A DNA stretch of 64,000 nucleotides from DASZUK01 sp035547695 (GCA_035547695.1 DASZUK010000007.1:1-64000); one strand, 5' to 3'; shown: positions 41,875 to 50,398, numbered from the stretch's first letter. Translations and numbers: made by a program. The notes: a model not told the origin generated them from the sequence alone.

Positions 41875-42708
41875 ATGGACCTGGACCTGGGGGGTCGCTC
41901 CTACGACCTCACCCACCGGGCCCTGGTCATGGGCATCTTGAACCGGACCCCCGACTCCTTCTACGACCGCGGCGCCACCTACGGGCTGGACGCCCTGCTG
42001 CACCGGGCCGACCAACTGGTCGCCGACGGCGCCGACCTGCTGGACGTCGGTGGCGTCAAGGCCGGCCCCGGGCCGGAGGTGACCGAGCCCGAGGAGCTGG
42101 ACCGGGTCATCCCGGCCATCGACGCCCTGGCCGCCCGGTTCGACGTCCCCCTCTCCGTGGACACCTGGCGGGCGTCGGTGGCCCGGGCCGCCTACGCCGC
42201 CGGGGCCGTCGTCGGCAACGACATCAGCGGCTTCGCCGACCCCGACTACCTGGCCGAGGCCGCCAAGGCGGGGGCCACGGTCGTGGCCACCCACATCCGC
42301 CTGGCCCCCCGGGTCCGCGACCCCGACCCCCGCTACGCCGACGTGGTGGGCACAGTGGCGGCCTTCCTGTCCGACCGGGCCGACCGGGCCCTCGCCGCCG
42401 GCGTCCGGCCGGACCGCATCGTCCTGGACGCCGGCCTGGACCTCGGCAAGACCGCCGAGCAGTCCCTCACCCTGCTCCGGGCCTCCGCCGCCCTGGCCGA
42501 CCTCGGCTACCCGCTGCTGCTGTCCGCCTCCAACAAGACCTTCCTCGGCGTCCTGTTCGACCTCGACATCACCCAACGCCGGGACGCCTCCCTGGCCGCC
42601 GCCGCCCTCGGGGTCTCCCTGGGCTGCCGCCTGCTCCGGGTCCACGACGTCGCCGGCACCCGCCGCATCCGCGACGCCCTCACCGCCGTCATGGAGGCAG
42701 GGGCCTAG
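41875..42708 (+). CDS. FolP2-type dihydropteroate synthase homologue
   Basis: TIM-barrel protein of 277 residues of the DHPS family. It keeps VMGILNRTPDSFYDRG at 18-33 and DGADLLDVGG at 51-60, but the pABA/sulfonamide loop (S)TRPG is replaced by VKAGPG (61-66), the same pattern as mycobacterial FolP2, which is reported to lack DHPS activity. The C-terminal RVHDVAGTRRIRD is retained. The true folate enzyme is therefore probably encoded elsewhere. Its TAG shares one base with the GTG of holA. In mycobacteria folP2 lies beside gpgS; no such neighbour is seen here. Confidence 0.85.
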   Translation: MDLDLGGRSYDLTHRALVMGILNRTPDSFYDRGATYGLDALLHRADQLVADGADLLDVGGVKAGPGPEVTEPEELDRVIPAIDALAARFDVPLSVDTWRASVARAAYAAGAVVGNDISGFADPDYLAEAAKAGATVVATHIRLAPRVRDPDPRYADVVGTVAAFLSDRADRALAAGVRPDRIVLDAGLDLGKTAEQSLTLLRASAALADLGYPLLLSASNKTFLGVLFDLDITQRRDASLAAAALGVSLGCRLLRVHDVAGTRRIRDALTAVMEAGA

Positions 42709-43718
42709 TGGCGGAGGCGACGGCGTACCTGGTGAAGGGGGACGACCCCTCGCTGGTGGCCCAGGCCGCCCGGGCCCTGATCGAGGAGCTGGTGGGGGAG
42801 CGGGACCCGGCCCTGGTGGTCGAAGAGCACGGCGGCCCGTCGGCCGACGACCTGGACGTGGGGGCGGTGGTGGACGCCTGCACCACCGCGCCGTTCCTGG
42901 TGGACCGCCGGGTGGTGGTGGTCCGCGACGCCGGCCGGCTGGCCGCGGCCGACGGCGCCCGGCTGGTGGCCGTGCTGGCCGACCCGCTGCCGTCCACCCG
43001 CCTGGTGCTGGTCGGCGGGGGCGGCACCGTCCCCCAGGCCCTGTCCAAGGCGGTGGCGTCCAAGGGTGCCGTCATCGACGCCTCGGCCGGCAGCGGCCGG
43101 GACCGCGGGCGGTGGCTGGCCGAGCAGTTGCGTGACGGCCCCGTCCGCCTCACCGGCGGCGCGGCCAAGCGGGTCGGCGACCACCTCGGGGAGGACCTCG
43201 GCCGGCTGGCCGGCCTGCTGCAGACCCTGGCCGTCGCCTACGGGGAGGGCGCCACCGTCAACGAGGACGACCTGGTCCCGTTCCTGGGCGAGGCCGGGTC
43301 GGTGCCGCCGTGGGACCTCACCGACGCCATCGACGCCGGTTCCACCGCCCTCGCCCTGGCCACCCTGCACCGCATGCTCGGTGCCGGCGGCCGGGCCGCG
43401 CCGGAGATCGTGGCCATCCTGCACCGGCACTTCTCCGGCATGCTCCGCCTGGACGGCACCGACGTCGGCTCCGGTGAGGAGGCCGCCGCCCTGCTGGGGG
43501 TCCGCAGCCCGTTCGTCGCCAAGAAGGCCCTGGCCCAGTCCCGCCGGCTCGGCTCCGACCGGGTGGCCCAGGCCATCGTCCTGCTGGCCGCCGCAGACCT
43601 GGACGTCAAGGGGCAGAGCGCCCTGCCCACCGACCTCATTCTGGAGGTGCTGGTCGCCCGGCTCAGCCGGCTGGCCCGGGCCCGGACGCCGGCCGGGGGC
43701 GCCAGGGCCCGGAGGTAG
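42708..43718 (+). CDS. holA: DNA polymerase III subunit delta
   Basis: The clamp-loader delta subunit, which opens the sliding clamp, 336 residues as usual. The N-terminal AAA-like domain begins TAYLVKGDDPSLVAQAARAL (the family's LxGxD start), with CTTAPFLVDRRVVVVRDAGR, then the helical collar domain with AIDAGSTALALATLHRMLGA and the C-terminal KGQSALPTDLILEVLVARL. It has no functional P-loop, as expected. The GTG overlaps the last base of the FolP-like stop (TAGTG). The last gene before a double-hairpin terminator shared with rpsT. Confidence 0.93.
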   Translation: MAEATAYLVKGDDPSLVAQAARALIEELVGERDPALVVEEHGGPSADDLDVGAVVDACTTAPFLVDRRVVVVRDAGRLAAADGARLVAVLADPLPSTRLVLVGGGGTVPQALSKAVASKGAVIDASAGSGRDRGRWLAEQLRDGPVRLTGGAAKRVGDHLGEDLGRLAGLLQTLAVAYGEGATVNEDDLVPFLGEAGSVPPWDLTDAIDAGSTALALATLHRMLGAGGRAAPEIVAILHRHFSGMLRLDGTDVGSGEEAAALLGVRSPFVAKKALAQSRRLGSDRVAQAIVLLAAADLDVKGQSALPTDLILEVLVARLSRLARARTPAGGARARR

Positions 43719-43747
43719 CTGGGTCTGATCCCCCGGCTCCCCCGGCC

Positions 43748-43803
43748 GGGGCCTCGACCCCGACCTCCTCCGATGCGTGGGGCCCCAACCCCACGTCGGC
43801 CGT
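43748..43803. terminator. Double-hairpin element, copy A (bidirectional terminator)
   Basis: A 56-bp element between convergent holA and rpsT, containing a GGGGCC...ACCCC hairpin and the stronger GTGGGGCCCCAACCCCAC hairpin. It matches the element at 54558-54613 at 48 of 56 positions, also between convergent genes. Probably terminates transcription in both directions, though no T-run is present. Confidence 0.65.
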
Positions 43804-43804
43804 G

Positions 43805-44077
43805 CTACTCGGCCGCGGCCTCGAGGGCGTTGATGCGGCGCATCAGCCGGGACTTGCGGTTGGCCGCCTGGTTCTTGTGGATGACCCCCTGCGCGGCCGC
43901 CTTGTCGATCCGCTTCACCGCCAGCCGCAGCGCCTCGGCGCTGTCCTCCGCACCCTGTTGGGCGGTGGTCACCGCCGCCTTGGTCCGGGTCCGCAGCTCG
44001 GACCGGACCGACTTGTTGCGGATGCGGCGCCGCTCGTTCTGGCGGTTGCGCTTGATCTGGCTGCGGATGTTGGCCAC
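43805..44077 (-). CDS. rpsT: 30S ribosomal protein S20
   Basis: Small basic ribosomal protein of 90 residues that binds 16S rRNA. VANIRSQIKRNRQNERRRIR and KSVRSELRTRTKAAVTTA at the start and DKAAAQGVIHKNQAANRKSR near the end are typical. The GTG start follows AGGGA by 6 nt. A TACGAT box on the minus strand at 44178-44183 implies a leader of roughly 90 nt containing GC-rich stems, room for autoregulation as seen for S20 in other bacteria. It stands alone, convergent with holA. Confidence 0.97.
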   Translation of the reverse strand: MANIRSQIKRNRQNERRRIRNKSVRSELRTRTKAAVTTAQQGAEDSAEALRLAVKRIDKAAAQGVIHKNQAANRKSRLMRRINALEAAAE

Positions 44078-44177
44078 GTGAAGTCCCTGTCGTGAAGTGT
44101 TGGGTGTCGACTGCCCGGGTGTGCCGGGTCCGGGTGGACCGACGGCTCTGCCGGCTCGGCCGGCAAGGCGAGGAACG

Positions 44178-44183
44178 ATCGTA
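44178..44183 (-). promoter_or_regulatory. Probable rpsT -10 box
   Basis: TACGAT on the minus strand lies about 100 nt before the rpsT start, leaving a leader with the inverted repeat GCCGGCCGAGCCGGC. The -35 is not clear. Confidence 0.4.
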
Positions 44184-44187
44184 GCAG

Positions 44188-44793
44188 TCAGCCGGCCGCC
44201 GGAGCGCCGGGACCCAGGATCTCGGCCACGGCGAAGGCCACCTGTGGCAGCGCCCGGGGGGCCACGGTGTCGCCGGGGCGGGCCGTCGACGCCGTCCGGT
44301 AGCCGTCCGGGCCGGGATCGGTGAACACCAGCACCACGTCGTGGGCCACGTCCACGATCCAGTACTCCGGGATGCCGGCGGCGGCGTACATCGGGCCCTT
44401 CCGGTCCCGGTCGAACGCCAGGGTGCTCTGGGCCACCTCCACCACCAGGAGCACGTCCGCCGGGCCGGGCTTGCCGGAGGCGTAGAAGTCGTCCCGGGGG
44501 AGGAGGAGAGCCAGGTCCGGCTCCGGCTCGGAGTAGTAGGACGGTCGGATCGGGTTCTGGACCCAGACCACGGCGCCGTCGCCGGCCCGGGTCACGGCCA
44601 GCCGGTTGAACCGGGCCACGCAGGCGGCGTGGCGGTCGCCGATGGGCGGCATGTCGACGATCGCTCCCTCGATCAGCTCCACTCTGGCCTCTTCGAGGAA
44701 AAAACCGAGGCGACCCAGCTCGTCCCACTCGTCCACCGTGAACCGGTGCGGGGTGGGGGCACCGGAGGTGGTGGTGTCGGTGGCGACGGCCAT
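44188..44793 (-). CDS. Uma2 family endonuclease-like protein (DUF820)
   Basis: A 201-residue PD-(D/E)XK-fold protein of the Uma2/DUF820 family: FTVDEWDELGRLGFFLEEAR, VELIEGAIVDMPPIGDRHAA, EPDLALL with the catalytic Asp, and DVLLVVEVAQSTLAFDRDRK with the E-x-K-like site, then YAAAGIPEYWIVDV. Such genes are common in cyanobacteria and actinobacteria and their biological target is unknown. The ATG follows TACGCT by 7 nt, so it is probably leaderless. Transcribed alone, divergent from lepA. Confidence 0.92.
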   Translation of the reverse strand: MAVATDTTTSGAPTPHRFTVDEWDELGRLGFFLEEARVELIEGAIVDMPPIGDRHAACVARFNRLAVTRAGDGAVVWVQNPIRPSYYSEPEPDLALLLPRDDFYASGKPGPADVLLVVEVAQSTLAFDRDRKGPMYAAAGIPEYWIVDVAHDVVLVFTDPGPDGYRTASTARPGDTVAPRALPQVAFAVAEILGPGAPAAG

Positions 44794-44800
44794 GGTGAAA

Positions 44801-44806
44801 AGCGTA
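44801..44806 (-). promoter_or_regulatory. -10 box for leaderless Uma2 transcript
   Basis: TACGCT on the minus strand precedes the ATG at 44793 by 7 nt without a ribosome binding site. Confidence 0.45.
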
Positions 44807-44891
44807 CCGGAGGGGTGTGCCACCGAGGCCCGGCCCCGGTCCCCGGCCCGGAGCCGGTGAGGGGGCCGGCATCGCCGCCCACCAGGGCCGG

Positions 44892-44897
44892 TACCAT
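44892..44897 (+). promoter_or_regulatory. -10 box for leaderless lepA transcript
   Basis: TACCAT ends 9 nt before the GTG at 44907. There is no ribosome binding site between them. Confidence 0.45.
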
Positions 44898-44906
44898 CGT
44901 CGGACC

Positions 44907-46730
44907 GTGTCTCCCGCCCCTCCGTCCACCCCGCCGACCGGCCCGGTGCCCACCGACCGGATACGCAACTTCTCCATCATCAGCCACGTCGACCACGGCA
45001 AGTCGACGCTGTCGGACCGCATCCTGGAGCTGACCGGCGCGGTGGACCCCAGGCAGATGCGGGAGCAGTACCTGGACTCCATGGACATCGAGCGCGAGCG
45101 CGGCATCACCATCAAGGCCCAGAACGTCCGGGTGGCCTTCGCCGGCCACGTCCTGCACCTCATCGACACCCCCGGCCACGTCGACTTCGGCTACGAGGTC
45201 AGCCGGTCCCTGGCGGCCTGCGAGGGGGCGGTGCTCCTGGTGGACGCCTCCCAGGGCATCCAGGCCCAGACCCTGGCCAACTGCTACCAGGCCATCGAGC
45301 ACGACCTGGAGATCGTGGCGGTGCTCAACAAGATCGACCTGCCCGCCGCCGACCCGGAGCGGTGTGCCAAGGAGATCGAGCAGGTGCTGGGGCTGCCGGC
45401 CGAGGACATCCTGCACATCTCCGCCAAGACCGGCCAGGGGGTGGAGGCGCTGCTGCAGGCCGTGGTCGACCGCATCCCGCCCCCCACCGGCGACCGCGAC
45501 GCCCCGCTGCGGGCCCTGATCTTCGACTCCGCCTACGACCAGTACCGCGGGGTGGTCAGCTCCATCCGGGTCAAGGACGGCACCCTGCGGGCCACCGACC
45601 GGCTCCGGTTCATGCAGGCCGGCGTCAACCACGACATCGAGGAGATCGGGGTCCGCACCCCGGCGACCGTCCCGGTGGCCGAGCTGGGGCCCGGCGAGGT
45701 GGGGTACCTGATCGCCGGCATCAAGGACGTCGGCGGCGCCCGGTCCGGGGAGACCGTCACCACCGCCACCCACCCCGCCCCCGAACCGCTGGCCGGCTAC
45801 CGCGACCCGAAGCCGATGGTGTTCTGCGGCCTGTTCCCCATCGACGGCGACGACCTCCCCAACCTCCGCGACGCCCTCGAGAAGCTCCGGCTGAACGACG
45901 CCAGCTTCACCTACGAGCCCGAGTCGTCCCAGGCCCTCGGCTTCGGGTTCCGCTGCGGGTTCCTCGGCCTGCTGCACATGGAGATCGTCCGGGAGCGGCT
46001 GGAGCGCGAGTTCGACCTCGCCCTCATCGCCACCGCGCCGTCCGTCGCCTACCAGGCCTACCTCACCGACGGCTCCATGGTCCGGGTGGACAACCCCAGC
46101 GACCTGCCCGACCCGGCCCGCCTGGACCACGTCGACGAGCCCATGTTGAAGGCCACCATCCTGACCCCGGCGGAGTACACCGGCACCGTCATGGAGCTGG
46201 CCCAGAGCCGCCGGGCCGAGATGGAGAAGATGGAGTACCTGTCCCCGGAGCGGGTGGAGTTCGTCTACCGCATCCCCCTGGCCGAGGTGGTCGTCAACTT
46301 CTTCGACCAGCTCAAGTCCCGCACCAAGGGGTACGCCAGCCTGGACTACGAGCCGGCCGGCTACGCCTCGGCCGACCTGGTCAAGGTGGACCTGCTCATC
46401 AACCACGTCCCGGTCGACGCCTTCTCCACCATCGTGCACAAGTCCCAGGCCGACACCTACGGCCGCCGCATGGCCGAGAAGCTCCGGGAGCTGATCCCCC
46501 GGCAGATGTTCGACGTCCCCATCCAGGCCGCCATCGGCGGCCGGGTGCTGGCCCGGGAGACCGTCAAGGCCCGCCGCAAGGACGTCCTCGCCAAGTGCTA
46601 CGGCGGTGACATCACCCGGAAGCGCAAGCTGCTGGAGAAGCAGAAGGAGGGCAAGAAGAAGATGAAGAACATCGGCCGGGTGGAGGTCCCTCAGGAGGCC
46701 TTCGTCTCCGCCCTCCGGCTGGAGGATTAG
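44907..46730 (+). CDS. lepA: Elongation factor 4 (LepA)
   Basis: Translational GTPase that acts on stalled or mis-set ribosomes, 607 residues, full length. The GTPase motifs are SHVDHGKST (G1), RGITI (G2), DTPGHVDFG (G3) and NKIDLP (G4). The LepA-specific C-terminal domain is complete, including KRKLLEKQKEGKKKMKNIG and PQEAFVSAL. The GTG start begins a Pro-rich 16-residue extension before RIRNFSIISH, typical of actinobacteria. It precedes the heat-shock operon but is separated from it by a 32-bp palindrome. Confidence 0.98.
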   Translation: MSPAPPSTPPTGPVPTDRIRNFSIISHVDHGKSTLSDRILELTGAVDPRQMREQYLDSMDIERERGITIKAQNVRVAFAGHVLHLIDTPGHVDFGYEVSRSLAACEGAVLLVDASQGIQAQTLANCYQAIEHDLEIVAVLNKIDLPAADPERCAKEIEQVLGLPAEDILHISAKTGQGVEALLQAVVDRIPPPTGDRDAPLRALIFDSAYDQYRGVVSSIRVKDGTLRATDRLRFMQAGVNHDIEEIGVRTPATVPVAELGPGEVGYLIAGIKDVGGARSGETVTTATHPAPEPLAGYRDPKPMVFCGLFPIDGDDLPNLRDALEKLRLNDASFTYEPESSQALGFGFRCGFLGLLHMEIVRERLEREFDLALIATAPSVAYQAYLTDGSMVRVDNPSDLPDPARLDHVDEPMLKATILTPAEYTGTVMELAQSRRAEMEKMEYLSPERVEFVYRIPLAEVVVNFFDQLKSRTKGYASLDYEPAGYASADLVKVDLLINHVPVDAFSTIVHKSQADTYGRRMAEKLRELIPRQMFDVPIQAAIGGRVLARETVKARRKDVLAKCYGGDITRKRKLLEKQKEGKKKMKNIGRVEVPQEAFVSALRLED

Positions 46731-46850
46731 CCGGCAGGCCCCGGCGGGCCCCGGCGACCGCCGGCGGCGGGGGACCTACTGGAGGGCTGGAGGGACCTTG
46801 ATGGCGGGGCGGGACGGGGACGTGCCCCCTTTCCTCCCGGCGCACCGAAC

Positions 46851-46882
46851 GCCGAAGTTGAGCATATATGCTCAACTTCGGC
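46851..46882. promoter_or_regulatory. Perfect 32-bp palindrome between lepA and hrcA
   Basis: Bases 46851-46882 equal their own reverse complement. The core is TTGAGCATATATGCTCAA, with GCCGAAG/CTTCGGC on the outside. It is 121 bp after the lepA stop and 89 bp before CIRCE. The AT centre and absence of a loop favour a dimeric regulator site over a simple terminator; the core resembles the symmetrical sites of ArsR/SmtB-type regulators. Confidence 0.75.
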
Positions 46883-46970
46883 TGCCCGTGACTGAAAAAG
46901 GCGGCGCCGAGCCCGCCATCCTGTCGACCTGCGCCGGGGCCGTGCCGACCTGCCGCCAACCCGCCTTCTG

Positions 46971-46997
46971 CTGGCACTCGGTAGAATCGAGTGCCAG
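46971..46997. promoter_or_regulatory. CIRCE operator of the hrcA-dnaJ operon
   Basis: CTGGCACTC-N9-GAGTGCCAG, a perfect 9-bp inverted repeat matching the CIRCE form TTAGCACTC-N9-GAGTGCTAA. The 9-bp spacer contains TAGAAT (46982-46987), a good -10 box, so HrcA bound here would cover the promoter. The hrcA ATG is 20 nt downstream. Confidence 0.95.
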
Positions 46998-47016
46998 GCA
47001 ACCAGTGGAGCATCCG

Positions 47017-48093
47017 ATGTCCAGGACCAGCAACGACAGGACCGGTGACGGCAGCGGCGCCTGTGCCGACGCGGGCGACGACCTCGGCCTGGACCCGCGC
47101 AAGGCCGCCATCCTGGAAGCGGTGGTGACCGAGTACATCGGCACCGCCCAGCCGGTCGGGTCCCAGCACGTGGCCCAGGTCCCCGGGGTCAACGTGTCCA
47201 GCGCCACCATCCGTTCCGAGATGGTGGCGCTGGAGCACGAGGGGTACCTGGTGCAGCCGCACACCAGCGCCGGCCGCATCCCCACCGACAAGGGCTACCG
47301 GTTCTTCGTGGACCACCTGGCCGAGCCCGGCGTGCTGGGGCCGGCCCAGCGCCAGAAGGTGAGCCGGTTCTTCGACCAGGTGCACGGTGAGATGGAGCAG
47401 ATGCTGGAGCGCACCTCCGGGCTGCTGTCCGAGCTGACCTCCTATGCCGCCGTCGTCGTCGGCCCCGGCCACGACGCCGCCGCCGTCCGGTCGGTCCAAC
47501 TGGTGGGCCTCGGCCCCCGGCACGCCCTGCTGGTCGTGGTCCTGGCCGACAGCGCCGTCGAGAAGCGGTCGGTCGAGCTGGCCGACGACGCCGACGACGA
47601 CCTGCTGGCCGCCGCCGGCGCCCGGCTGCAGGCCGCCGCCCAGGGCCGGACCCTGTCCGAGGTGGTGCCGCCGCCGTCCAGTGGCGATCCCGCCCTGGAC
47701 CGGGTGACGGGGGCGGCGTCGGCCGCCCTGGCCCAGTTGGCCGCCGCCGGGGAGCCCGACCAGGTGTTCGTGGGCGGTCCCTCCCGGCTGGCCGGGGCGT
47801 TCGACGCCGTCGACACCGTCCGGGCGGTGCTGGCCACCCTCGAGCAGCAACTGGTGGTGGTCAGCCTGCTCCGGGACGTCCTGGACCTCGGCCTGTCGGT
47901 GGCCATCGGGGCCGAGCACGGCTACGAGCCGCTGGCCTCCTGCGCCGTGGTGGTGGCCCCGGTGTCGGTGGACGGCGGCCACGCCGGTGCCGTCGGGCTG
48001 TTGGGGCCGACCCGGATGAACTACCCCCAGGCCCTGGCCGCCGCCCACCTGGTCGGCGAGCGGCTGGGGGAGCGGATCGGGGGGGGCCGGTAG
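47017..48093 (+). CDS. hrcA: Heat-inducible transcription repressor HrcA
   Basis: Winged-helix repressor that binds CIRCE and is kept active by GroEL; 358 residues. The DNA-binding domain shows KAAILEAVVTEYIGTAQPVG, VSSATIRSEMVALEHEGYLV and PHTSAGRIPTDKGYRFFVDH. The C-terminal GAF-like dimer domain ends with GLLGPTRMNYPQALAAAHLV. The ATG (MSRTSNDRTG) follows GGAG by 7 nt and lies just after its own CIRCE operator, so the operon is autoregulated. A 26-residue acidic N-terminal extension precedes the conserved domain. dnaJ follows after 2 nt. Confidence 0.97.
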   Translation: MSRTSNDRTGDGSGACADAGDDLGLDPRKAAILEAVVTEYIGTAQPVGSQHVAQVPGVNVSSATIRSEMVALEHEGYLVQPHTSAGRIPTDKGYRFFVDHLAEPGVLGPAQRQKVSRFFDQVHGEMEQMLERTSGLLSELTSYAAVVVGPGHDAAAVRSVQLVGLGPRHALLVVVLADSAVEKRSVELADDADDDLLAAAGARLQAAAQGRTLSEVVPPPSSGDPALDRVTGAASAALAQLAAAGEPDQVFVGGPSRLAGAFDAVDTVRAVLATLEQQLVVVSLLRDVLDLGLSVAIGAEHGYEPLASCAVVVAPVSVDGGHAGAVGLLGPTRMNYPQALAAAHLVGERLGERIGGGR

Positions 48094-48095
48094 GG

Positions 48096-49223
48096 ATGGA
48101 CGACCTCTACCAACTGCTCGGCGTCGGCCGTGACGCCACCGACGACGAGATCAAGCGGGCCTACCGGCAGAAGGCCCGGGAGCACCACCCCGATGCCACC
48201 GGTGGGGACCCGGAGTCGGAAGCCCACTTCAAGGAGGTGTCCTTCGCCTACGAGGTCCTCCGGGACCCGGAGCGCCGCGCCCGGTACGACCAGTTCGGCC
48301 CGGCCAGCTTCGGCCAGGGCGGTGGCGGTCCCCAGGGGTTCACCTTCGACGGCGGCCTCGGCGACCTGTTCGAGGCGTTCTTCGGCTCCATGGCCGGCGC
48401 CCCGGGCCGCGGGCGTCGCCGCGGCCCGCAGCCGGGCGCCGACGCCGAGGTGTCGCTGCAGTTGGCGTTCGCCGAGGCGGTGTTCGGTGCCCGTAAGGAG
48501 CTGGCCGTCCGGCTGCCGGTGACCTGCGCCACCTGCGCCGGCGTCGGTGCCCGGCCGGGGACCCAGCCCTCCGACTGCCCCGACTGCGGCGGCACCGGCG
48601 AGATCCGCCGGGTCCGCCAGTCCCTGCTCGGCCAGGTGGTCACCGCCGTGGCCTGCGGCCGGTGCCAGGGCATGGGCCAGTTCATCCCCGACCCCTGCCC
48701 CGACTGCCGCGGCGAGGGCCGCCGGATGGAGGACTGCAGCTTCACCGTCGAGGTCCCCGCCGGGGTGGAGCACGGCTCCACCCTCCGGCTGGCCGACCGC
48801 GGCCCCGCCGGCCTGCGTGGCGGCCCCAACGGCTCCCTGTTCGTCCACCTGGCCGTCACCCCCGACGACCGGTTCGAGCGGGCCGGCGACGACCTGCACA
48901 CCGCCCTGCACGTCGGCGTGGCCCAGGCCGCCCTGGGGGCCCAGATGGAGGTGCAGACCCTGGACGATCCCCGCCCGGTGCCCCTGGCCCCCGGCACCCA
49001 GAACGGGCACGTGGTCCGGCTGAAGGGGCTCGGCGTCCCGCACCTCCGCGGCCGCGGCCGCGGGGACCTGTTCGTCCACGTCACCGTCGACACCCCCACC
49101 ACACTGACCCCGCGGCAGCAGGAGCTCCTGGCCGAGCTGGCCGCCGAGCGGGGCGAGCCGGTCGGCGGAGTCGACGGCCACCACGACGGCGTGTTCTCCC
49201 GCATCCGCTCCGCCTTCGGCTGA
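48096..49223 (+). CDS. dnaJ: Chaperone protein DnaJ (DnaJ2-type)
   Basis: Type I Hsp40 co-chaperone of 375 residues. The J domain has HPD at 31-33, the Gly/Phe region is short, and four zinc-finger repeats are CATCAGVG, CPDCGGTG, CGRCQGMG and CPDCRGEG, followed by the two substrate-binding beta domains. In actinobacteria the hrcA-linked gene is the second dnaJ (dnaJ2). It starts 2 nt after hrcA, so heat induction through CIRCE is expected, and rsmE follows after 3 nt. Confidence 0.97.
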   Translation: MDDLYQLLGVGRDATDDEIKRAYRQKAREHHPDATGGDPESEAHFKEVSFAYEVLRDPERRARYDQFGPASFGQGGGGPQGFTFDGGLGDLFEAFFGSMAGAPGRGRRRGPQPGADAEVSLQLAFAEAVFGARKELAVRLPVTCATCAGVGARPGTQPSDCPDCGGTGEIRRVRQSLLGQVVTAVACGRCQGMGQFIPDPCPDCRGEGRRMEDCSFTVEVPAGVEHGSTLRLADRGPAGLRGGPNGSLFVHLAVTPDDRFERAGDDLHTALHVGVAQAALGAQMEVQTLDDPRPVPLAPGTQNGHVVRLKGLGVPHLRGRGRGDLFVHVTVDTPTTLTPRQQELLAELAAERGEPVGGVDGHHDGVFSRIRSAFG

Positions 49224-49226
49224 ACG

Positions 49227-50024
49227 GTGCCCCCGTCTCCCGCGGACCACCCCGGCCCCGCCGGGCCGCCGGGTGGCGTCGTCGAGCGGGCCGCGGCGGC
49301 CGCCCAGGTGCTGGTCGACGACCCGGCCGCCCCGGTGCTCGCGGTTCCCGACGCCCACCACCTGTCCCGGGTGCTCCGTCTCCGGCCCGGCGAGGTGGTG
49401 GTGGCCACCGACGGCCGGGGCCGGTGGTGCCGGTGCCGCTACCGCGGCGGTCGGGGCCGCGGTGACGACGTCGGCCCCGACCGTCTCCTCGAACCGGACG
49501 GCCCGGTCCGGTTCGAGCCGGCCCCGGCCCCCTCCATCACGGTGGCCTTCGCGCCGGTCAAGGCCGACCGGCCGGAATGGGTGGTGCAGAAGCTGACCGA
49601 GCTCGGCGTCGACCGCATCGTGCCCCTCGTCACCGCCCGGTCGGTGGTCCGTTGGGACGGCGACCGGGCCGACCGGGCCGCCGACCGCCTGCGCCGGGTG
49701 GCCGCCGGGGCCCTCGGCCAGTGCCGCCGGGTCTGGCTCCCCGACGTGACCGACCCCTGCGGCCTGGCCGTCCTGGCCTCCGACCCCGTCCTCGGCCCCG
49801 GCGGGCTGGCCCTGGCCCAGCTCGGCGGCGACCGGCCCACCGCCGCCACCACCGCGGTGGCCATCGGGCCCGAAGGGGGGTGGGCGCCCGACGAGCTGGC
49901 GGCCGCCACCGCCACCGTCGGCCTGGGCCCACTGGTGCTGCGGGCCGAGACCGCCGCCGTCGCCGCCGGGGCGATCCTGGCCGGCCTGCGGACCGGTACC
50001 GTGGGCGTCGAGGCCACGCCGTGA
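49227..50024 (+). CDS. rsmE: 16S rRNA (uracil1498-N3)-methyltransferase
   Basis: SPOUT-class methyltransferase of 265 residues that methylates U1498 of 16S rRNA. HHLSRVLRLRPGEVVVATDG is the N-terminal PUA-like part, VQKLTELGVDRIVPL the central segment, and AIGPEGGWAPDELAAA and LVLRAETAAVAAGAIL the cofactor-binding knot. The GTG start lies 3 nt after the dnaJ stop. Its place after dnaJ is conserved in many bacteria. Confidence 0.95.
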   Translation: MPPSPADHPGPAGPPGGVVERAAAAAQVLVDDPAAPVLAVPDAHHLSRVLRLRPGEVVVATDGRGRWCRCRYRGGRGRGDDVGPDRLLEPDGPVRFEPAPAPSITVAFAPVKADRPEWVVQKLTELGVDRIVPLVTARSVVRWDGDRADRAADRLRRVAAGALGQCRRVWLPDVTDPCGLAVLASDPVLGPGGLALAQLGGDRPTAATTAVAIGPEGGWAPDELAAATATVGLGPLVLRAETAAVAAGAILAGLRTGTVGVEATP

Positions 50025-50064
50025 TGGACACCGACCGACACACCCAGATGCCAGAATCCCGGTG

Positions 50065-50394
50065 ATGGCCGAACGCGTCCAGTGGATCAGCACCAAAGAG
50101 GCGTCCCTGCGTCTCGGCGTGACCCTGCGCAGCCTGTACCGGTTCATCGACGAGGGCGAGCTGGCCGCCTACAAGTTCGGCCGGGTCATCCGGCTGAAGG
50201 AGGACGACGTCGACCGGTACATCGACGCCTGCCGGATCGCCCCCGGCGACCTGGAGCACCTGTACCCGGCCCGCCGGCCCGACGGCACCGAGCCGCCGGA
50301 CGACTTCGCCGCGGCGGACCGCGGCGCCGGGGACGGGGGGCCCATCGACATCGATACCGATACCGACGCCGGGCTGGACGATGAGGAGCGCTGA
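50065..50394 (+). CDS. Excisionase/MerR-like HTH DNA-binding protein
   Basis: A 109-residue protein with an N-terminal HTH_17-type winged helix (WISTKEASLRLGVTLRSLYR, FIDEGELAAYKFGRVIRLKE) and an acidic tail (IDIDTDTDAGLDDEER). Such small one-domain proteins can be transcriptional regulators or nucleoid proteins. It lies in the conserved operon between rsmE and the HIT gene, 40 nt after rsmE, which suggests a housekeeping rather than phage role. The ATG at 50065 overlaps an alternative GTG three bases upstream. Confidence 0.88.
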   Translation: MAERVQWISTKEASLRLGVTLRSLYRFIDEGELAAYKFGRVIRLKEDDVDRYIDACRIAPGDLEHLYPARRPDGTEPPDDFAAADRGAGDGGPIDIDTDTDAGLDDEER

Positions 50395-50398
50395 TCGC

